A stretch of DNA of 64,000 nucleotides from Pseudomonas sp. DG56-2 (lineage in GTDB: Bacteria; Pseudomonadota; Gammaproteobacteria; Pseudomonadales; Pseudomonadaceae). The notes below the pieces were generated by a model. It searched no databases and was not told the DNA's origin. It worked only from the letters and a program-made list of their open reading frames with translations. The position numbers were made by a program, and so were the translations under genes. Positions 30,601-37,736 of the stretch are shown here, in pieces. Location: positions 2,000,501 through 2,064,500 of the forward strand of contig NZ_CP032311.1 in the NCBI RefSeq assembly GCF_004803755.1. The letters are read 5' to 3'. Every line of letters begins with the position of its first letter. Within the stretch, counting starts at the first letter, position 1.

Positions 30601-31903
30601 ATTCGACATGGCCTTGTTCCTCGACCCTGACGGTGACGGCCTGCGCGGTACTTGGCAGTTCGCCAGTGCGCTATTCAAACCGGAACGAATCAACCAACTG
30701 GCCAAGGCATGGATACACATTCTCGAACAGATTGCCAGTGAGCCGGATATCCGACTAGGAGACATCAAGATGATCAGCGATACCGCCGTAGCAGCTGCAC
30801 CGGCGCCGGCTGTCGGTCCCAAGGCCGACAAGCTGGGCAAGTTCCTGAAGAAGCCCAAGGCAGCAGGGCCGTTGGCGGGCGAGGCACCGATACGCGAGTC
30901 GTTGCTGGCGCCGCCACAGGTGTTCCCGTTGCTGGTCGAACCGAACGACCCTGGGCTGGATCTGGTGACGTGGGTCAAGCGCAACCGGCCGTGGCTGGAA
31001 GAAAAACTGTCACGCCATGCCGGCATCCTTTTGCGCGGTTTTGCCTTGCACGATATCCATGCCTTCGAGGCCTTTGCCGAGGCGGTGCAACCGGGGCTCT
31101 ACGGTCAGTACGGTGATTTGCCGAAGAAGGAGGGTGGCAAGAACACCTACCGCTCCACGCCGTATCCGGAAAAGAAGATGATCCTTTTCCACAACGAAAG
31201 CTCGCACCAGGACACCTGGCCGCGCAAGCAGCTGTTTTTCTGCGAACAACCCTCGCCGGTGGGCGGTGCGACGCCGGTGGTCGATTGTCGGCAGATGTAT
31301 CTGCGCCTGCCCGAGACATTGCGTGAAACCTTCGAGCAGAAGGGCTTGCTTTACGTCAGAACCTTCGCTGACAAGCTCGATGTGTCCTGGCAGCATTTCT
31401 TCAAGACCGATGACCGCGCGCACGTGGAGGCCCGCTGCCGGGCCGCAGGTATCCAGTGGACCTGGCTCGACAACGACGAACTGCAGATCCGCACGCCGTG
31501 CCCGGCGATCATTCGCCATCCGTTGACCGGCGAGAAGACCTTTTTCAACCAGGTGCAGTTGCACCATATCTATTGCCTGGACCCGGATGTGCGCGAGGAC
31601 ATGCTGGCATTGTTCGGCATCGAGCGAATGCCTCGGCACGTCTATTACGGCGATGGCTCGCCGATCGAGGACGAAGTGATGCAAGAGATCGGTGACCTGT
31701 ATGAAGCCTGCGCCGTGCGCTTTGACTGGCGCAAAGGCGATGTGATCCTGCTGGATAACATGCTTGCCGCTCACGCCCGCGATCCTTTCGAAGGACCGCG
31801 CAAGATCGTTGTCGCCATGGGCGAGATGGTCGAAAGGCGCAGCCTGGAGGCAGCGCAGCCAGCACTTCGCCCCGTAAACAGCGAACAAGAGGTTGACGCA
31901 TGA
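21647..31903 (+). CDS. NRPS-B: C-A(Ser)-T-E-C-A(Ala)-T-C fused to aspartyl beta-hydroxylase
   Basis: About 3418 aa, counted from ATG 21647 (GGAG 9 nt upstream; the in-frame ATG at 21629 lacks one). C1 LCL (HH at 182). A1 code DVWHISLIDK = serine (Asp703). T1 Ser1047 in GGDSI. Epimerase (HHLVVDG at 1225), so D-Ser. C2 is DCL (YPLSPMQQGMLFHSL, HH at 1693). A2 code DLWNNALTYK, alanine-like (Asp2205). T2 Ser2547. C3 is LCL with intact HHIISDG (2740). After a Pro/Ala/Lys linker comes a TauD/SyrP-like non-haem iron dioxygenase (about 3100-3418), with iron ligands His3182-x-Glu3184 and His3376 and a 2-oxoglutarate Arg at 3385. The architecture matches the IbetaH-Asp class of fused siderophore aspartyl hydroxylases, and the next gene activates Asp. 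Stop overlaps NRPS-C (ATGA). Confidence 0.92.
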   Translation: MFEPTGRNQQLVERIKGLSADKRRQMFAKLHEMGIDVAKLPIVPSRPGERAPLSYAQQRQWFLWQLEPHSSAYHIPSALLLRGVLNVEHLRQSFATLVERHACLRTRFVEAEGQVSQQVEATAQVVIEQTHLHAEGAQREALMRACVAELSAQPFDLLNGPLLRVRLVRLADDEHLLVLVLHHIVTDGWSMSLMVEELMACYAACAQGLAPAQTALPIQYVDFAAWQRQWMESGEGERQLAYWKSQLGEIQDVLELPSDHPRPPTMSYRGGRLPIAVPDELDSALRQLAQGHGVSLFVLLLASFMVLLQRYSGQGDIRVGVPVANRNRLETERLIGLFVNTQVLATRLRGDESFAVLLQRIDQQVGDAQTHQDLPFEHLVEALGVARSLSHNPLFQAMHNHQDGVHQALSMSLSGLTVEALEWDAGTAQLDLTLETQDSGHGLSAALIYARDLFEHSSIERMARHWLNLLRAIVASPQAKVAELALLDAEETVQIVEQWNATAAEYPLDTPVHRLIEQQVQATPDAPALCMGAQQLSYRELDQRANQLAHQLIALGVGPEVLVGIAVERSMDMVIGLLAILKAGGAYVPLDPEYPEERLAYMIEDSRIALLLTQSHLRLPCPAELPVLALDQLVLERFPVHAPAPQLDPEHLAYVIYTSGSTGKPKGAGNRHKALSNRLCWMQQAYGLGAGDTVLQKTPFSFDVSVWEFFWPLMTGARLAMAAPGDHRDPRRLVALIHAHQVTTLHFVPSMLQMFLLDEQVASCTGLRRIICSGEALPVDAQAQVLAKLPNAGLYNLYGPTEAAIDVTHWTCRDEGRDAVPIGEPIANLQTYVLDAELNALPVGVVGELYLGGMGLARGYHRRAALTAERFVTSPFGNGARLYRTGDLASQRADGVIEYRGRIDHQVKIRGLRIELGEIEARLMEQDAVREAVVLAIDAALVAYVVPTDWTPQRQEALRDAIREPLRQALPDYMVPAQLLFIEHMPLSPNGKLDRKALPKPDANRVQKSYVAPRTAVEQQIAAIWQDVLKIEQVGLADNFFELGGDSIISIQVVSRARQAGIRFSPKDLFQHQTVQSLAAVAETGETAHVIDQGPVQGEALLMPFQHWFFDTLTDNHQHWNQSLLLAPRDPLQVEALDQALGSIVRHHDALRLHFHNPNGQGWSAQFAEAHDNMLLWQLTVADEAQLNTAADTVQRSLDLQQGPLLRALLATLADGSQRLLLVVHHLVVDGVSWRILLEDLQSAYQQSLAGQEVRLPAKTHSIKVWAEQLQADACTPELEHQLAFWQAQAVDAELPCQRPAASLFNRDACHVQTRLDADVTRRLLQEAPTAYRTRVNDLLLTALARVLVRWSGHPSVAVLMEGHGREPLSRELDLTRSVGWFTSFYPLKLTPAPALADSIKQIKEQLRAVPDHGMGYGALRYLGSPDSRQALAQLTPARVTFNYLGQLDAGFAQTDGLFVPSNQARGQEQDAAAPLPNWLTLNGQVYGGELLVDWQFSAQMFDETTVQALADAYTQALHELIEHCCSAGIGALTPADVPLAKLEQQQLDQLGLDPRAVQDLYPLSPMQQGMLFHSLYAQAPGQYINQMSVTVQGLDLQRFQAAWQATVDAHDILRTAFLTGSNLTRPLQVVQRAAQVPFLVEDWRNRADQAEAIEAWAEAQRSKGFALERAPLLTLHLLRLDEQRYTLIYTSHHILMDGWSNAQLLAEVLQRYSGVALADQAGRYRDYIAWLDKQDPVADERFWKAHVQHLDAPTRLAATLPDPPQGLSGYAEFKQTLEPDITQGLKTFASQHKVTLNTLIQAAWALLLQRYSGQPTVAFGATVAGRSAPLPGIEAQVGLFINTLPVVVSLSPEQSLVQVLQTLQAQNLALRDHEHTPLFDIQRWAGQGGEGLFDSLLVFENYPVSTALQEGAPQGLRFTEVQTREQTSYPLTLLVAVEDRLTLQFQYARAHFSASQVQGFGAHLSALLHGMLAAPGALGELPMLTAGEHQCLLHDWNASTLPPAQGSSIVALIVRQVQAHPEQLALIDQHQHLSYRQLDQQANRLAHHLISLGVGAEVRVGVALERSSELIVALLAVLKAGGAYVPLDPDYPTERLAYMLADSRAEVLITQASVLGALVPPAGTRIVQMQVDAPWLAEQPDSAPPLHLSPDNLAYVIYTSGSTGQPKGVAITHRNVEALIHWSQQAYSREDMQGVLASTSVCFDLSVWEIFVTLASGGSLILARNALALPELPARDQVRLINTVPSAIAALLRAGQIPASVRIINLAGEPLKQALVEQLYQLPGITQVNDLYGPSEDTTYSTWTRREAGGTATIGRPLPGTGSFLLDASLQPAPQGVAAELYLSGAGLTRGYLGRAALTAERFVPNPFSTAGERLYRTSDLTRYRPDARIEYLGRIDHQVKIRGFRIELGEIEARLLAQDSVREVAVLAVEHQGSAQLVAYIAAHEHSDEAGQQATLRAQIKARLGDQLPGYMVPVFILFLAQLPLTPNGKLDRKALPEVDQPPASAAFQAPCTALEQQLAEVWQQVLDVERVGVDDHFFELGGHSLLATQVVSRLQGLLAVPVSLRDLFDHPRLQAFAQLLQARSTHATAPQRPALSAYGEQPEAPLSLAQRRLWVVEQLSAGTGAYGMPLALRLQGELQVPLLRASLAEVIRRHQVLRTAYVSDDEGDPIALVSPTVELDLPLLDLSALSRAEQETQVAQAVLDNASTPISLLSAPLMRGRVVRLSATEHVVLYAMHHIISDGWSMSLLVNEWVALYGLLHAGKPAVLTPLKVQYSDYARWQQALQSSGVMALQADYWKRTLAAYSGQLPLPTDYPRTNVASTAGNDLQLHLDGTLVQRLKVLAAQANATLYSTLLAAFQVLLHRISASDDLVVGADVAGRQQPELEQLIGFFVNVLPLRSRYSAEQTFSRYLGVVRDTALSAFEHQDLPFDMIVEASGVARQRGLNPLVQVLFVMNNLPVRNSSLDGLKVEVLPALASYSKFDMALFLDPDGDGLRGTWQFASALFKPERINQLAKAWIHILEQIASEPDIRLGDIKMISDTAVAAAPAPAVGPKADKLGKFLKKPKAAGPLAGEAPIRESLLAPPQVFPLLVEPNDPGLDLVTWVKRNRPWLEEKLSRHAGILLRGFALHDIHAFEAFAEAVQPGLYGQYGDLPKKEGGKNTYRSTPYPEKKMILFHNESSHQDTWPRKQLFFCEQPSPVGGATPVVDCRQMYLRLPETLRETFEQKGLLYVRTFADKLDVSWQHFFKTDDRAHVEARCRAAGIQWTWLDNDELQIRTPCPAIIRHPLTGEKTFFNQVQLHHIYCLDPDVREDMLALFGIERMPRHVYYGDGSPIEDEVMQEIGDLYEACAVRFDWRKGDVILLDNMLAAHARDPFEGPRKIVVAMGEMVERRSLEAAQPALRPVNSEQEVDA

Positions 31904-34900
31904 ATGACATCGAACTGAACGAGGCGGGCAGCGGCCTGGCCCTGCTTGCCGAGCAGCAGCAATGGGTGCAGGCAGCTCAGGCTGGGGCAAGCTGGAGCCA
32001 GTTGGCTCATGTGCTGCACTTGGATATCCACGGCGCCCTGGACATGTCCGCCTTGCAAGCGGCGCTGGACGATGTGGCTGTGCGCCAGCAGGTGTTGACC
32101 ACGAGGCTGCTTGAGGTCGCCGGGTATCACGGCCTACGCCAGTTCCCTGGCTTGGCGCAACCGCGATTGAATGTCGAGGTTGATGATCTGGCCGTCGATG
32201 CCGGTACCGCAGCGCAGCGCCTGGAACAATGGCTGCAGCGTCCGCTGCTTCTGCAACAGGGCGGCCTGGCCCAGGCTTTGTTGCAGCGTCTGGAAGGTGC
32301 CAGTTGGCGTCTGAGCCTGGTCCTGGCACGTGGTGTGATCGACGCGGGCAGCTTGCCATTGCTGGTCGAGCAGCTACTGCAAGCCTACGAGCAAGGCGCC
32401 AGCGGTGCAGACGAAGAGGCGGGCCAGTTCAGCCAGTATCTGGAGTGGCGCGGCGAAGTGGTGCGTGACGAAGATGCCGGACAGGCTGCGCAGTACTGGC
32501 AGGCTCATCTCGGTTCGCAAGCTCTGGCGCAACCGCTGTTGCCTTACCGACGCAAGACGGCCTCGGCGGCAGCGCTCGGGCAGGTCGATGCACCCTTGCC
32601 AACGGCGTTGCGCCAGGCGCTCGAGCTGCTTGCCGCGAATCAGGGTGTGACGCTGGAAACAGTGCTGCAAGCTGCCTGGTGGGTGCTGCTGGCACGTTTG
32701 AGCGGGCGTTCTCCGTTCCTCGCCGGATGGCGTCACGATGGTCGTGCCGACTACGAGTTCTTTGACCAGACCTTCGGTGTATTCGAGAAGACCCTGCCAT
32801 TGCATCTGGCGCTGGACCCGGCCATGCCATTTGAACAGTGCCTGACCCACCTTGCGCAGGTGCTGGAGCAACACCGCACCTGGCAGGAATACTGGAGTGG
32901 CGACGTCCAACCAACGCACGGCTTCGTGCTCCGGCGCTTGCCGTCGGCTGCGCAGATGAGGGCAGGGCAGTGGTTGGCGCGCAGAGCGGTGGCGCTGGAC
33001 CCTGGGTTCGAATTGGTGTTGCAGGTGGGCACCGATACCCAGGGCACGCCGCAGCTACTGAGCCTGGCATTCCAGACCGCACACTACGGCATCGAAGCCA
33101 TGGCGGGTTTACTGGCGCAGTACCAGGTGCTGCTGCAAGGCATCAGTGCAATGCCCGCACGCCCGGTGAGTGAGTTGCCGCTCCTGGGTGACGCCGAGCG
33201 CCAACGGTTGCTGGCCCTCAACCCGGTCCCCCAGCCGATCGACCCGAGCCTGACCTTGGCCCAGCGCATTGCCGAGTGGGCTTCGGTGACCCCTGACGCA
33301 CCTGCCGTGGTAAGCGAGGGACAGACCCTCACCTACGCTCAGCTGGAACAGCGTGTTCAACAGCTGGCCGCGGTCATGAGTCGTCAGGGTTTGCAGCCCG
33401 GGCAGCGCGTGGCCCTGGCCCTGCCGCGTTGCACCGACTGGCTGGTGGCGACGTTGGCGGTCTGGCGCCTGGGCGCCGCCTGGCTGCCGCTCGATCCACA
33501 ATGGCCCAGCGCGCGCCTGGCTCGCCTTGTAGAGCAAGCAGACGCGGCACTGCTGATTGCCCGTGAGCTGCCTGCCAGCGCTGAGTTGACGCTGCCGCTG
33601 CTCGACCTTGCGCACATCGACTGCAACGAGCCGACACCGGCGCTGGCCGACTACCCTGCAGCGCTAGGCGACGACGTTGCTTACATGCTGTTTACCTCCG
33701 GCTCCACCGGGACGCCGAAGGCCGTTGTCATCGAACACCGCGCATTGTTCAACTACGTGGCCTCGGCCAGCGCGGCAATGGGCCTGGAGCGCTGCCGCCG
33801 GTTCGCCTTCAGCTCCAGCGTGGTCGCTGACCTGGGCCACACTGCCGTGTTCGGCGCCTTGTACAACGGCGCGGCGCTGCACCTGGCCGACGACGTTACC
33901 ATGCAAGACGGCCAGGCGTTTGCGCGCTTCATTGCCCAGCATGCTATCGACTGCGTGAAAATCGTCCCTTCACATCTGGCGGCGCTCATCGATACGGACG
34001 CGGCGGTACTGCCAGCCACGCTGGTGCTGGGTGGCGAAGCGGTGGCCCCGGCACTGGTCGAACGCATCCTGCGCATTCGCGGGGATATCCGCGTGTTCAA
34101 CCACTATGGCCCGAGTGAAACCACGGTCGGAGTGATGATTCATCCGATTACCGCGCAAGATCTCGATGCCACGGTGGTGCCGCTGACCCAAGTGCTGAGC
34201 AACAATCAGGTGTGGGTGCTCAATGCGCAACGCGAATTGGTTGCCAGCGGTGAACTCGGCGAACTGTACATCGGCGGTGAGCAACTGACTCGTGGCTACC
34301 TGAATAGCCCAGCGCAGCAGGCCGAAGCCTTCCTGGACCATCCTCTGCAGCCGGGAACACGGATCTATCGCACGGGAGACCTTGCGCGTTATCGTCCCGA
34401 AGGCGGAATCCAGCTGCAGGGTCGCGCCGATCAGCAAGTCAAACTGCGTGGCTTTCGCGTCGAACTGGCGGAAATCGAAGCCGAGCTCTGCGCGCTGCAG
34501 GGCGTCAGTGAGGCCGCGGTAGTGCTCGATGCCCAGCAGGAACCGCTGGCATTCGTTACCGCGCAGGGCGAGCCGGTGGAGGACTGGCAGGCGAGTCTGA
34601 AGAGGCAACTGAGCCAGCGCCTGCCCGCGGTCATGGTGCCGCACCAGGTGCAGGTGTTGAACGCCATGCCCCGCCTGGGCAATGGCAAGATCGACCGCCG
34701 GGCCTTGGCCACGCTGGACCTCGGCGCTACGCAGCAGGTGTATGTCGCACCCCGGGATGGCCTGGAAACAGTGCTTGCCCAGCGCATGGCACACGTGCTT
34801 GGGCTTGAGCGCCTGAGTGTCGAGCAGGACTTCTTTGCTGCCGGTGGCCACTCGTTGCTGGTGATCAAACTGGTTGCAGGCATCCGCAAACTACTGCAGT

Positions 34901-35094
34901 GCGAAGTCCACCCGGGCGTGGTGTTCGATAACCCCACCCCCGCGGCACTGGCCCAGGTTCTACGCCTGCAGGAAAGCGCACCGGGGCAACTGGAGAAACT
35001 CGCCCAGGCACGCCTGCGCCTGGATGCAATGAGCCCGGAAGAGAAGGCCAGGCTGCTGGAGAAAGCCCGGCAGTTACAAGGGCAAAGTAGCTGA
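31900..35094 (+). CDS. NRPS-C: degenerate C (interface) domain-A(Asp)-T
   Basis: 1064 aa. The N-terminal 430 residues are condensation-like, but the catalytic HHxxxDG is replaced by ARGVIDA (residues 143-149), so the domain cannot catalyse condensation in the normal way. It probably is the interface domain proposed to hold the beta-hydroxylase next to the carrier-bound Asp. The A domain (about 450-900) has an unusual core (VVADLGHTAVF) and code DLTKVGHVGK, one residue from the Asp code DLTKVGHIGK. T Ser985 is in GGHSL, followed by a charged helical tail. It should load Asp that the C-terminus of NRPS-B hydroxylates, probably to threo-beta-OH-Asp, while C3 of NRPS-B makes the peptide bond. It overlaps NRPS-B by 4 nt and is the last gene of the A-B-C operon. 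Confidence 0.9.
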   Translation: MNDIELNEAGSGLALLAEQQQWVQAAQAGASWSQLAHVLHLDIHGALDMSALQAALDDVAVRQQVLTTRLLEVAGYHGLRQFPGLAQPRLNVEVDDLAVDAGTAAQRLEQWLQRPLLLQQGGLAQALLQRLEGASWRLSLVLARGVIDAGSLPLLVEQLLQAYEQGASGADEEAGQFSQYLEWRGEVVRDEDAGQAAQYWQAHLGSQALAQPLLPYRRKTASAAALGQVDAPLPTALRQALELLAANQGVTLETVLQAAWWVLLARLSGRSPFLAGWRHDGRADYEFFDQTFGVFEKTLPLHLALDPAMPFEQCLTHLAQVLEQHRTWQEYWSGDVQPTHGFVLRRLPSAAQMRAGQWLARRAVALDPGFELVLQVGTDTQGTPQLLSLAFQTAHYGIEAMAGLLAQYQVLLQGISAMPARPVSELPLLGDAERQRLLALNPVPQPIDPSLTLAQRIAEWASVTPDAPAVVSEGQTLTYAQLEQRVQQLAAVMSRQGLQPGQRVALALPRCTDWLVATLAVWRLGAAWLPLDPQWPSARLARLVEQADAALLIARELPASAELTLPLLDLAHIDCNEPTPALADYPAALGDDVAYMLFTSGSTGTPKAVVIEHRALFNYVASASAAMGLERCRRFAFSSSVVADLGHTAVFGALYNGAALHLADDVTMQDGQAFARFIAQHAIDCVKIVPSHLAALIDTDAAVLPATLVLGGEAVAPALVERILRIRGDIRVFNHYGPSETTVGVMIHPITAQDLDATVVPLTQVLSNNQVWVLNAQRELVASGELGELYIGGEQLTRGYLNSPAQQAEAFLDHPLQPGTRIYRTGDLARYRPEGGIQLQGRADQQVKLRGFRVELAEIEAELCALQGVSEAAVVLDAQQEPLAFVTAQGEPVEDWQASLKRQLSQRLPAVMVPHQVQVLNAMPRLGNGKIDRRALATLDLGATQQVYVAPRDGLETVLAQRMAHVLGLERLSVEQDFFAAGGHSLLVIKLVAGIRKLLQCEVHPGVVFDNPTPAALAQVLRLQESAPGQLEKLAQARLRLDAMSPEEKARLLEKARQLQGQSS

Positions 35095-35103
35095 TATCCT
35101 CTG
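35090..35103 (+). repeat. 14-nt direct repeat, left copy
   Basis: GCTGATATCCTCTG, starting inside the NRPS-C stop region. An identical copy lies at 39276-39289. Together they bracket the three-gene block 35168-39092. Confidence 0.5.
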
Positions 35104-35109
35104 GGGAAC

Positions 35110-35140
35110 GTCTGTCTGCTGCGTTCTGCAGCGGACAGAC
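35110..35140. terminator. Strong hairpin between NRPS-C and the convergent gene
   Basis: GTCTGTCTGCTGC and GCAGCGGACAGAC form a 13-bp stem (one T-G pair) around a GTTCT loop, 16 nt after the NRPS-C stop. There is no clear T-run on either strand, so it is a terminator-like structure for two convergent transcripts rather than a textbook intrinsic terminator. Confidence 0.6.
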
Positions 35141-35167
35141 AACTGGATCATTGCATGCGACGTCGGA

Positions 35168-36796
35168 TCACTGTTGATAGACGCTCACAGCGTTGCCGAC
35201 CAAGGTGCTCATGAACTGACTGATCTTGTTCAGGGTGACGCTGTCCGTTACGCCGTACTTCTGCGACAGTTGATCAAGGTTTTCATAACCCGCCCACACC
35301 CGGCCCCGTTCATCCTGCCAGACCGCAACGCGAAGCGGCAGATCGAGTGCCGCGCCTTGTTTATCCAGTATCAGCTTGGTGCCGACGCTGGGGTTTCCCA
35401 ATACCAGCACCTTGGTCGGCCGCACGTTCATGCCTGTACCGCGGGCATTTTTCTCGTGGTCGAATTCGGCAAAGACAGGGATCTTCTTGCTCTGAAGATC
35501 ATTCTTCAGACGGGCGATGGTCTCGTCGACGCTGAATTTGCTTTCCTGGTTGACCACTTTGTCCGAGTCCAGCCCCGACCCCAGGCCAGGCTTGTAGGCC
35601 TCGGCAATGTCACGGGCCAGAGCCGTCATATCGACGTCTTGCTTGTTGGTAATGAGCGTGACGCAGACCAGTTCATCGCCAGCAGTAAACCGACTCAGAT
35701 AAGCACTGAACCCCGCATTGCTGCCCTTGATTTCAAGGAACCCGGGATGTTTGGTGAATTCCCAGCCGGCCATCGCCGGGACCACTGCGCCATTTTTAAG
35801 CTTTGCGGGTTTGTAGATCGTGTCGCGGTGTGCGGCATCCTTGAGCAGCACACTGCCCGCAAGGGCGATATCCCAGCGACTGATATCTTCCGCTGAAGAC
35901 CACAGGCCGCCATAGGCGTACAGGTTGTTGGATGCTTCAAGGCTGACCGCTGTATTTTTTCCGTTGATCGACTTGTAGCCTGTTGCCGTCTCTAGTGGGT
36001 CAATAAAGGTCTGGTCAGCCTTGAATTTTGAATGCTGGTTTTTGACTTTGGTGGGGGTAGGGCGATCAAGGTGGAGTTTGCTTTGCATGTCTGCCACAAA
36101 CATCGTGCTTTTCAAGCCCAACGGTTGAATCTGGTATTTCCAGACGAAGTCTTCGTAGCTCATCCCGCTGGTATTTTCGATAATTTGACCGAGCAAAATG
36201 AAATCGGTCGCACTGTCCTTGACCTTGGTGCCTGGTTTGAATATCAGCGGGTCACCTTTTACCAAATCGACCAGTTTGTCCGGAGTGTAGGCGGTGTTGG
36301 CGTCATAGCCATGGTGCCTGAAGTCGGGAATACCGGAGGCGTGTTGGAGCAGGTCGAGAATGGTCACGTCCTGCCAACTGCTTGGCGTATCGCTGAGGTA
36401 GGCGGCCACCTTGTCGTTGACATCAAGCTTGCCCATCTCCACAAGCTGGAAAATGGACACGGCGGTAAACGCCTGGGTGATCTGACCTACGTTCCAGATG
36501 GTTTTGATTGATGCAAGTTCGTCATTGGTTTCTGTCGCCAGGCCATAGCCTGCTGCACGGGGAATGTAAGGCGCTTGAACGATCGCCATCGACAAACCAG
36601 GCAAATCGTTCTTCTTCATGAAGTCCGCAACCATCTCGTCAATGTATTTGCCGTTGGCTTGGAGTGACGGATCGCCACGATTGACTGAATAGAGCGTGGA
36701 GTCGACGGCCTGCGAGGCAAAGGACTGCAGGGGCAACATGCTGATTGAGGTCAGGATACAGGCGGTGATCAACGTCTTTCTTAATGACCGGGTCAT
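35168..36796 (-). CDS. Catalytically degenerate beta-lactamase-fold protein fused to DUF302
   Basis: About 542 aa with a signal peptide (MTRSLRKTLITACILTSISM, cleavage near SFASQA), so periplasmic. Residues about 30-400 follow the serine beta-lactamase/esterase fold, but where the family has SxxK (GSxTKxFTA) this protein has VGQITQAFTA, replacing both Ser and Lys by Gln. The YxN motif is also gone (DSATDFILLGQI). Residues about 425-535 match a DUF302 domain (VFAEFDHEKNARG, VLVLGNPSVGTKL, LPLRVAVWQDERGRVWAGY). Hydrolysis by the usual mechanism looks impossible; binding or scaffolding is possible. I start at ATG 36796, with AAGGAA 8 nt upstream, not at the upstream TTG. It lies 43 nt after the isochorismatase-type gene, probably in one operon. 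Confidence 0.85.
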   Translation of the reverse strand: MTRSLRKTLITACILTSISMLPLQSFASQAVDSTLYSVNRGDPSLQANGKYIDEMVADFMKKNDLPGLSMAIVQAPYIPRAAGYGLATETNDELASIKTIWNVGQITQAFTAVSIFQLVEMGKLDVNDKVAAYLSDTPSSWQDVTILDLLQHASGIPDFRHHGYDANTAYTPDKLVDLVKGDPLIFKPGTKVKDSATDFILLGQIIENTSGMSYEDFVWKYQIQPLGLKSTMFVADMQSKLHLDRPTPTKVKNQHSKFKADQTFIDPLETATGYKSINGKNTAVSLEASNNLYAYGGLWSSAEDISRWDIALAGSVLLKDAAHRDTIYKPAKLKNGAVVPAMAGWEFTKHPGFLEIKGSNAGFSAYLSRFTAGDELVCVTLITNKQDVDMTALARDIAEAYKPGLGSGLDSDKVVNQESKFSVDETIARLKNDLQSKKIPVFAEFDHEKNARGTGMNVRPTKVLVLGNPSVGTKLILDKQGAALDLPLRVAVWQDERGRVWAGYENLDQLSQKYGVTDSVTLNKISQFMSTLVGNAVSVYQQ

Positions 36797-36839
36797 GAGG
36801 GTGTTCCTTTGAGGGGGAAGAAAGTTTTTCAATCGCGCG

Positions 36840-37562
36840 TTATCGTTGTTTGCAGCGCTGCTCGTCTGCTTTGGAGGCAGGTGCAGGGGTTAAACGCTGA
36901 ATGATCTCGTCGGTGCTGAGCACATCTTTGGACAAGTAACGGAAGTTGATATCTGCTGATACATTGCCATTACCCCATTCAGCGTGGCGCGGCCCCGCCG
37001 TTGCATCTTTGGCAATGATCAATTCGAAGCCCTGCTCAAGCAGTTCGCGGGCATGGGCCTCGACACACATATTGGCGAGCATGCCGCCAAGAATGACTTT
37101 CTGGATACCGAACTTGCGCAACTGCAATATCAGATCGTTGGACTGCGGCCCATAAAGTTTGTGTGGCGAACAAACAATGGTCTTGCCGTCTTCGATATAC
37201 GGTTGCAACGCTGGAACCCAATCCGCCCCTGAGCCAACGAAGCCTTGCAAGCTCAATGGGCTGCCGCGCTCGAACATGCGGTTGGCATGCATGACTTCAC
37301 TCAGTGGATCATGAAAGTGCCACTTATGGTCGGTGGGGTAGTAGTAATGCGGCGAGACGAAAACCTCATAACCATGTTGCTTTGCCGTCTGGAAAAGCCG
37401 TTCGATATTCTCGACCGTACGGTTGGCCAATACCGCATCTTTTACAAAAGGCCAGGCGCCTCCTTGGTCGGTCAGCACTTCTACTTGTGGGTCAGTAAAT
37501 AACAGTGCAGTCGTTTTGCGGTCGAAGTGTTTCGGGCATAGGTTAACGATGGAATCGCTCAT
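36840..37562 (-). CDS. Isochorismatase-family cysteine hydrolase (larger paralogue)
   Basis: 240 aa. Triad residues: Asp in LLFTDPQVEVL, Lys in CSPHKLYGP and Cys in GMLANMCVEAHAREL, followed by ELIIAKDATAGPRHAE. The cis-peptide GGMLANMC region fits the family. The substrate is unknown. ATG at 37562 has GGAG 7 nt upstream; an earlier in-frame TTG is not used. It is not a close copy of the hydrolase at 6971. It is upstream of, and probably cotranscribed with, the pseudo-beta-lactamase gene. Confidence 0.9.
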   Translation of the reverse strand: MSDSIVNLCPKHFDRKTTALLFTDPQVEVLTDQGGAWPFVKDAVLANRTVENIERLFQTAKQHGYEVFVSPHYYYPTDHKWHFHDPLSEVMHANRMFERGSPLSLQGFVGSGADWVPALQPYIEDGKTIVCSPHKLYGPQSNDLILQLRKFGIQKVILGGMLANMCVEAHARELLEQGFELIIAKDATAGPRHAEWGNGNVSADINFRYLSKDVLSTDEIIQRLTPAPASKADEQRCKQR

Positions 37563-37719
37563 GGGGATCTCCAAGTGATTGAGAACAGTCGGCTTTCAAT
37601 GTGATCAGACTACGCAGTGATGTCGCGGAGCCTCTGCTGTCGGTGTTCGGTTGTCACGGCATGAGTCAACGCTAAGAGGGTTGTGTCGGGGAAACAAGTC
37701 GGCAAGCTAAGGTTTGATG

Positions 37720-37736
37720 ATTATTCAGCGAATAAT
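37720..37736. promoter_or_regulatory. Perfect palindrome in the gap between oprD-like and hydrolase genes
   Basis: ATTATTC-AGC-GAATAAT, a 7-bp inverted repeat in an AT-rich stretch about 160 nt upstream of the hydrolase start. It may be an operator for the hydrolase/pseudo-beta-lactamase operon. The rest of the 234-nt gap (37563-37796) shows only the ribosome binding site. Confidence 0.4.

Noticed and set aside
29440..30750. The C domain before the hydroxylase in NRPS-B as the interface domain.
   Set aside because: It keeps HHIISDG and is needed to join Ala to Asp, while the NRPS-C N-terminus has lost the motif. The opposite assignment remains possible.
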